From: DATGHS01 sp035307785
GTDB lineage: Bacteria > Planctomycetota > Planctomycetia > Gemmatales > Gemmataceae
DNA: 10,507 nucleotides
Reading direction: 5' to 3'
Assembly (NCBI GenBank): GCA_035307785.1
Contig: DATGHS010000052.1
Location: 1-10,507 of the forward strand
A program made the position numbers and the translations under genes. The notes under the pieces are model-generated. The model did not search any database. It saw nothing but the letters and a program-made list of their open reading frames with translations, and was not told where the DNA came from. Positions 6,352-10,507 of this stretch are shown here, in pieces. The stretch's first letter is position 1, and each line of letters begins with the position of its first letter.

Positions 6352-8346
6352 ATGAAACACTTATTAATAATCTCCATTTTCGCGATGGGGCTGACGACCT
6401 TTCCGCTGCGAGCGGATGATAATCAACCGCCACAAGACCAGGCCCAACCCGAAGTTTTGGGCCGCGGCCCGATTCACGAGGCGTATGCCCAGCCATATGA
6501 CGCCAACGCCACGCCGGGCGAAGTTGTTCCCAAGAAGCCGCCGGACCCCATCCCCGAGCAGCCGCCCGACGTGAAGCCGGATGGCAAGAACGTGCAGTGG
6601 ATTCCCGGCTACTGGCAATGGGACACCACCAAGAACGATTACATTTGGGTGAGCGGCTTCTGGCGCGATGTGCCGGAAGGTCGCCGTTGGGTTCCCGGTT
6701 ACTGGACCCAAGCGAGTGGTGGCTGGCAGTGGGTGAGTGGGCATTGGGCTGGAGCGAGGGAGCAAGACTTCCAGTACGTGCCGCAGCCACCGCCGCAGAG
6801 TCTCGATCAAGGGCCAAGCACGCCGGCGCCGGATGATCAGAGCGTGTACGTTCCGGGCAATTGGGTCTATGACACCAGTGGTTACGCCTGGCAGCCGGGT
6901 TACTGGTCGGCCTATCAGCCTGGCTCGACGTGGGTGCCCGCCAGCTATTTTTGGACGCCCTTGGGCTACTCCTACTGTAGCGGTTACTGGGATTATGATT
7001 TCTGCAATCGCGGTCTGTTGTTCGCGCCGGTGTACTTCGGGCCCACGTTCCCGTTCTACAACGGCTACTGCTTCCGGCCGTTTTACAGCTGTTTCTTCAA
7101 CCCATTCTTTGCAAACCGTTTTGGCTTCGGATTTGATTCCCTGTTTGTCCACCCGGGCTTCCACCATTTCTTTTTTGGCGATTTCTTCGGCAACCACTTC
7201 GCTCATGCCGGATTCCATCCGTGGGGGGACTTCGCTTCACGGCACTTCGATCCGATCTTCGCCCATGAACGCATTGCCCATCGGGGCGACCCGCAATGGT
7301 TCAATGATCTGCATGGGCGCATTAACGGCCGAGCCAACGGCACGCTGCCTAATTTTCCGCATACACTGGCGGCGCAGCAGGCCCTCGGCGCCCACGGCGG
7401 GAATGTGCATCCCGGACTGACCAGCCTCACGCAGCTGCAACATTCCGGTGTGAACTTGCAGAACGTATCCGCCGCTCAGATTCGAGCTCAGACGCAACAA
7501 GCCCAACAATTGACGCAGCAAAGCCAGCACTGGACCCACAACGGCGGGCCCGTGAATTCTCGCACTCCGCAAACGGCGGGCTTCAATAACGGCATAGGTG
7601 GACACCCAGGCATTTCCACCACCGCGCATTCGTTTACGACGCCAGGTAGCAGCACCCCGGGTATCCACGCGACGACGCCGAACAATAATGTGCCGCGCAC
7701 GCAAAGCCCGCTGTCGAATGAAAGATTCCCGCAAATGCAGACAACGAGGCCGAACAGCTTCCCGCGCACGCAAAGCCCGCTGTCGAATGAAAGATTCCCG
7801 CAGATGCAGACAACGACGCCGAACAACAGCTTCCCGCGCGTTCAAACCACGACGCCGAACACGACGGTACCGCGCATTCAAACGACACCGAACATGAACT
7901 TCCCGAACGTCCACACGACGACACCGAACCTGAATGTTCCGCACACGCAGTCACTGACCACCCCGCATTGGACAGGGTCGCCCAATACCAACCTCAACCA
8001 GGGATGGAATCGACCGCAGACATTCACGCCGAATAACGTGACGGTTCCGCGGACGCAGAACTTCTCTCCCAATTGGAATTCAGCGCCGCGAACGAACTTC
8101 TCGAATCCGGGAACGACGAGAATGCCGGCGACAAACTTCCAGAACCATTTCTCGATGCCTAACTCTCAGTCGTTCTCGCGAGCGAACTTTACGCCGCAAT
8201 CGACGTATCATCCAAGCATGAGCATGCCCACGTATCATCCGAGCATGAATACGACGCCCCACTTTTCAGGCGGCTCGTATCATCCGAGTTCCGGTGGCTC
8301 GTATCATCCGAGTTCCAGCGGCTCCGGCGGCCAACATCACCATTAA
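6352..8346 (+). CDS. Secreted WXXGXW-repeat protein with Thr/Pro/Asn/Gln-rich tail (paralog 1)
   Basis: A 664-residue exported protein. Residues 1-21 form a signal peptide (MKHLLIISIFAMGLTTFPLRA). A conserved block follows: GRGPIHEAYAQP (37-48), then a proline-rich VVPKKPPDPIPEQPP stretch (58-72). Aromatic WXXGXW motifs follow: WIPGYW (83-88), WVSGFW (99-104), WVPGYW (113-118), WVSGHW (127-132), the variant YVPGNW (166-171), WQPGYW (180-185) and YCSGYW (208-213). A Phe/His-rich zone (about 225-305) precedes a long low-complexity tail (about 360-640) rich in T, P, N, Q and S with internal repeats, ending in YHPS motifs and QHHH. The family is frequent in planctomycetes and is probably cell-surface or envelope-associated; no function is established. 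The ATG at 6352 is chosen over GTG 6334 because it gives a clean signal peptide; GAAAGAG lies upstream. It is paralogous to the next gene. Confidence 0.88.
   Translation: MKHLLIISIFAMGLTTFPLRADDNQPPQDQAQPEVLGRGPIHEAYAQPYDANATPGEVVPKKPPDPIPEQPPDVKPDGKNVQWIPGYWQWDTTKNDYIWVSGFWRDVPEGRRWVPGYWTQASGGWQWVSGHWAGAREQDFQYVPQPPPQSLDQGPSTPAPDDQSVYVPGNWVYDTSGYAWQPGYWSAYQPGSTWVPASYFWTPLGYSYCSGYWDYDFCNRGLLFAPVYFGPTFPFYNGYCFRPFYSCFFNPFFANRFGFGFDSLFVHPGFHHFFFGDFFGNHFAHAGFHPWGDFASRHFDPIFAHERIAHRGDPQWFNDLHGRINGRANGTLPNFPHTLAAQQALGAHGGNVHPGLTSLTQLQHSGVNLQNVSAAQIRAQTQQAQQLTQQSQHWTHNGGPVNSRTPQTAGFNNGIGGHPGISTTAHSFTTPGSSTPGIHATTPNNNVPRTQSPLSNERFPQMQTTRPNSFPRTQSPLSNERFPQMQTTTPNNSFPRVQTTTPNTTVPRIQTTPNMNFPNVHTTTPNLNVPHTQSLTTPHWTGSPNTNLNQGWNRPQTFTPNNVTVPRTQNFSPNWNSAPRTNFSNPGTTRMPATNFQNHFSMPNSQSFSRANFTPQSTYHPSMSMPTYHPSMNTTPHFSGGSYHPSSGGSYHPSSSGSGGQHHH
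7693..7830 (+). repeat. In-frame tandem duplication, 69-bp unit, about two copies
   Basis: Copies begin at 7693 and 7762. The first 41 bp are identical and the rest differs by isolated substitutions. Each unit encodes PRTQSPLSNERFPQMQTT plus a short linker (23 residues). Further, more decayed PR-x-Q-TT-x-PN units follow to about 7940. The near identity suggests a recent slippage or unequal-exchange event within the tail. Confidence 0.92.
8203..8319 (+). repeat. YHPS-encoding short repeats at the gene's 3' end
   Basis: Four copies of a TATCATCC-AGC/AGT motif encode YHPS. The first two, starting at 8203 and 8230, have a 27-bp period (ACGTATCATCC); the last two, 8272-8295 and 8296-8319, are 24-bp units that differ only in the final codon. 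They make the end of the tail Tyr/His/Ser/Gly-rich. Confidence 0.88.
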
Positions 8347-8372
8347 CAGGATCGCGACTAGTGGTCCGGCAC

Positions 8373-8432
8373 GGTAGCGGAAAGCGCCAGAATTCCGCCC
8401 ACCCAAGCGGAATTCTCGCGCTTTCCGCTACC
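8373..8432. repeat. Intergenic palindrome (26-bp arms, one mismatch, 8-nt loop), family A
   Basis: Arms at 8373-8398 and 8407-8432 surround the loop CCACCCAA. The arms begin GGTAGCGGAAAGCGC, sharing the terminal GGTAGCGGAA and an internal AGAATTCCG with the palindrome at 976-1037. It begins 27 bp after the stop of the first WXXGXW gene. The two copies have different centres but the same ends, as expected of a dispersed repeat family rather than of two chance hairpins. Confidence 0.93.
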
Positions 8433-8600
8433 GATTAGCTGCAATGAACCGGTCGTCGGCAATTGCGTCAATTCCCAAAGAGTTTAACACTTACTTGTCC
8501 CCGATCAACGAAATGGCCGGAGACTGTCTTGTGTGGGCGCAATTCAAGGGGAATGCTTGTGGGAACAGCTTGGGGAAGGGCTAGTCGATGAGGTTCAACG

Positions 8601-10106
8601 ATGAACGCACGATTCGCACATTTATTGCCCGTCATCGCGACGGGTCTGATGGCTTTGGGAGCCGTGGCGGGTGAGACGCAACAAAATCAGGGGCCGGGCG
8701 AGCCCTTGTCGCGCGGCCCGATCCACGAGGCATACGCCCAGCCTTGGGACAAGAATCCGACCGCAAACGATGTGGTCCCCATGAAACCACCGGCGCCGGT
8801 TCCAGAAGAGCCGCCCGGAGTGAAGCCGGAAGGCAAGAATGTGGAATGGATTCCCGGTTACTGGCAATGGGATGAAGAGCGCAAGGATTTCATTTGGGTG
8901 AGCGGCCTGTGGCGCGACGTGCCGGATGGCCGCCGCTGGGTTCCCGGCTACTGGGCCGACACGAATGCCGGCTGGCGCTGGGTAAGCGGCCACTGGGCTG
9001 ATCCGCGCGAAAACGACTATCAATACGTTCCCACGCCGCCGGCCAGCCTGGATGAGGGTCCGAGTTCGCCGGCGCCCGATTCGGAAAGCTTCTACATTCC
9101 GGGCACGTGGAACTATACCGATGATGGCTATCGCTGGCGGTCCGGTTACTGGACCGCATACCGCCCCGGCTTCATTTGGACACCATCCACCTATATTTGG
9201 ACGCCTGGCGGCTGGATCTTTGCCAGCGGCTACTGGGATTACACGTTCCCGGCGCGCGGCCTGTTGTTCGCGCCTTACTACTTTGGTGCAGGCTATGCGT
9301 TCGACCCCGGATTCATCTATCGTCCCTACTACACCTATGGCTTCGGCCTCGGTTTCGGCTTCGGTCCGGGCGGCTTCGCATTTGGTTACCCCGGTTTCGG
9401 TTTTGGTTTCGGCTACGGACCGGGTTTTGCCTGCGGCTTTGGGCCGAATTCATTGTTCTTCCGCCCCGGCTGCGGGCATTACTACTACGGCAACTACTAC
9501 GGCGCCGGCTTCGCACACGCCGGGTATACGCCGTGGGCAGGCTACGCTGCGGCTCACTATGACCCGGTGTTCGCGGCCGCTCGAATTGCGAATGGGAACA
9601 ACCCAAATTGGGCGTCGAACCTGAATGCGAATGTGCAGGCACACGTCAACGGCACCACCGGGCCCAATTCCTTGGGAACGAATGGCGCGCTGCGGACGAC
9701 CACTCAGCTGCAGCAATCCGGAGCGCACTTCCAGACGGTTTCGGCCAACCAGTTGCAGACGTATCATCAGGCCGGGCAGCAACTCAGTGCCCACAGCCAG
9801 CAGATGACGCAGTCGTCCGTCCAGATGCACAACGGTACGTTTGCAGGTTCGAATTTCCACCTGACTTCAAGCATGCATAACGGCTTCTCCAACGCACCGA
9901 TGTTCCTGAACCAAACCGCAGGCATGCATAACTCGTTCTCGGGCGCACCGTCTTACTCCCATCAGACCGCCGGCATGCACAGCGGGTTTTCGGGATCGCC
10001 TGGATTCTCGAGTTTTGGGGGCCACAGCTTCTCGGCCCCCTATTCCGGTGGCAGCAGCAACAGGCCATCGGGCGGCTCGTCGGGCGGCGGCGGCCACCAT
10101 CGGTAA
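8601..10106 (+). CDS. Secreted WXXGXW-repeat protein with Gly/Phe/Tyr-rich segment (paralog 2)
   Basis: A 501-residue exported protein, clearly homologous to its upstream neighbour: residues 38-230 align with it almost gaplessly. The signal peptide covers residues 1 to about 24 (MNARFAHLLPVIATGLMALG then AVAG). The block SRGPIHEAYAQP (37-48) is followed by WIPGYW (83-88), WVSGLW (99-104), WVPGYW (113-118), WVSGHW (127-132), YIPGTW (165-170), WRSGYW (179-184) and FASGYW (207-212). Residues 243-282 are strikingly rich in Gly, Phe and Tyr, and this segment has no counterpart of similar composition in paralog 1. The C-terminal tail is Ser/Gln/His/Met-rich with three 17-residue repeats and ends SGGGGHHR. 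The start ATG is supported by GAGG (8590-8593) with a 7-nt spacer. The stop TAA lies inside an A-run that serves as the U-tract of the opposite gene's terminator. It is probably an envelope or surface protein; the role is unknown. Confidence 0.88.
   Translation: MNARFAHLLPVIATGLMALGAVAGETQQNQGPGEPLSRGPIHEAYAQPWDKNPTANDVVPMKPPAPVPEEPPGVKPEGKNVEWIPGYWQWDEERKDFIWVSGLWRDVPDGRRWVPGYWADTNAGWRWVSGHWADPRENDYQYVPTPPASLDEGPSSPAPDSESFYIPGTWNYTDDGYRWRSGYWTAYRPGFIWTPSTYIWTPGGWIFASGYWDYTFPARGLLFAPYYFGAGYAFDPGFIYRPYYTYGFGLGFGFGPGGFAFGYPGFGFGFGYGPGFACGFGPNSLFFRPGCGHYYYGNYYGAGFAHAGYTPWAGYAAAHYDPVFAAARIANGNNPNWASNLNANVQAHVNGTTGPNSLGTNGALRTTTQLQQSGAHFQTVSANQLQTYHQAGQQLSAHSQQMTQSSVQMHNGTFAGSNFHLTSSMHNGFSNAPMFLNQTAGMHNSFSGAPSYSHQTAGMHSGFSGSPGFSSFGGHSFSAPYSGGSSNRPSGGSSGGGGHHR
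9870..10022 (+). repeat. Three in-frame 51-bp repeat units
   Basis: Units start at 9870, 9921 and 9972 and encode SMHNGFSNAPMFLNQTA, GMHNSFSGAPSYSHQTA and GMHSGFSGSPGFSSFGG. The MH-x-x-FS-x-x-P core is kept in all three. They form part of the low-complexity tail of the second WXXGXW protein. Confidence 0.88.
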
Positions 10107-10144
10107 AAAACACTGCCCCGTGGAAAACAACTTCCGCGGGGCAG
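10105..10144 (-). terminator. Rho-independent terminator of the prenyltransferase-repeat gene
   Basis: A 13-bp stem including one G-T pair (10113-10125 and 10132-10144, outer sequence CTGCCCCG) with a 6-nt loop is followed on the minus strand by TG and six T residues (10110-10105). It lies about 49 bp after the minus-strand stop at 10193. The T-run overlaps the TAA stop of the convergent WXXGXW gene. On the plus strand the hairpin has no U-tract, so it is best assigned to the minus strand, although it may slow transcription both ways. Confidence 0.85.
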
Positions 10145-10192
10145 CGCGCTAAACGATAGGTCCTATAGGCCGGATACGGCCCATAAGACATA

Positions 10193-10507
10193 TCATTTTT
10201 TGGGTTGGCAATAGCTCAACGCCAATATGGCGTACGCCGTGCACAATTCCGGCACGTCCTCCAGGAATGCGCGGCTCTCGTTGACCCAAGACCCATCGGC
10301 CTTCTGCCGCTTCTCGAGCGCGTCGAAAAGCTCCGCGCGCCAGTTGTGCTTCACCTTCTTGGCATCGGCGAATTCCAGCTCGCCGAGCGCGTCCATCGCT
10401 TTGGCGAAGAGGTGGTAGTAGTAATACATTCCGTTTTGGCCGGCGCCGGGATTCTCTTCCAGAGTGTAATGCCGGCCAATCCAATCGACTGCTGCCTTAA
10501 TGCGCGG
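10193..10507 (-). CDS. Prenyltransferase/squalene-oxidase-repeat protein, C-terminal part (5' end outside window)
   Basis: The frame is open to the window edge, giving the last 104 residues, which begin PRIKAAVDWIGRHYTLEENP. Recognisable features are GMYYYYHLFAKAMDALG, a WRAELFDALEKRQKADGSWV segment with the QKADGSW pattern of squalene-hopene-cyclase-like alpha/alpha-barrel (QW-type) repeats, and TAYAILALSYCQPKK at the end. Planctomycetes carry many such proteins without the DXDD catalytic motif of true cyclases; whether it is present upstream cannot be seen. The gene is convergent with the WXXGXW gene and ends at its own terminator. The ATG at 10429 lies inside the domain and is not taken as the start. 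Confidence 0.83.
   Translation of the reverse strand, partial: PRIKAAVDWIGRHYTLEENPGAGQNGMYYYYHLFAKAMDALGELEFADAKKVKHNWRAELFDALEKRQKADGSWVNESRAFLEDVPELCTAYAILALSYCQPKK

Noticed and set aside
6364..7944. Long minus-strand open frames opposite the first WXXGXW gene
   Set aside because: They are shadows of a repeat-rich gene on the plus strand, which has a signal peptide and family motifs; the antisense products are Arg/Val-rich with no domain.
7693..8319. Possible CRISPR-like array in the repeat-rich region
   Set aside because: The repeats are in frame, adjacent, encode a low-complexity protein tail and have no unique spacers of constant length.

Overview
The window looks like an ordinary chromosomal stretch from a member of the Planctomycetota, possibly Pirellulales (the order is inferred and uncertain). 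The reasons are a PSD1/DUF1553 gene followed by a DUF1501 gene with a Tat signal, two secreted WXXGXW-repeat proteins of a planctomycete type, a small zinc-ribbon membrane protein of a kind common in that phylum, GC-rich coding sequence, weak Shine-Dalgarno signals at most genes, and several long intergenic palindromes. No virus, transposase, CRISPR array or plasmid gene was seen.

Layout: the 3' end of a PSD1 (DUF1553) gene (1-956, +) is followed by a near-perfect 62-bp palindrome (976-1037) and a complete DUF1501 gene (1068-2531, +). This pair is a hallmark planctomycete operon of unproven function. A non-coding stretch follows; it holds a short minus-strand remnant resembling the C-terminus of a beta-propeller protein (2623-2741). 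Next comes an ssrA (tmRNA) gene on the minus strand (2783-3182) with its own rho-independent terminator (2742-2779) and a predicted proteolysis tag ANPQFSLAA. Divergently from ssrA run a site-2 (M50) intramembrane protease with a C-terminal zinc-finger tail (3267-4292, +) and, 26 bp later, a secreted alpha/beta hydrolase with a strong ribosome binding site (4319-5197, +).

A GC-rich inverted repeat (5205-5273) separates the hydrolase from a convergent zinc-ribbon membrane protein (5299-6018, -). A divergent spacer of about 330 bp leads to two tandem paralogous WXXGXW-repeat secreted proteins (6352-8346 and 8601-10106, +). These share an N-terminal half that aligns almost without gaps but carry unrelated low-complexity tails, one Thr/Pro/Asn/Gln-rich and one with a Gly/Phe/Tyr-rich segment. 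A second palindrome of the same family as the first (8373-8432) lies between them. The window ends with the C-terminal part of a prenyltransferase/squalene-oxidase-repeat protein (10193-10507, -), whose terminator (10105-10144) abuts and slightly overlaps the stop codon of the second WXXGXW gene.

The most noteworthy items are the ssrA gene and its tag, the pair of surface-type paralogs with rapidly evolving tails, the palindrome family placed just downstream of stop codons, and the zinc-finger-tailed M50 protease. I found no convincing evidence of a wholly new multi-gene system.
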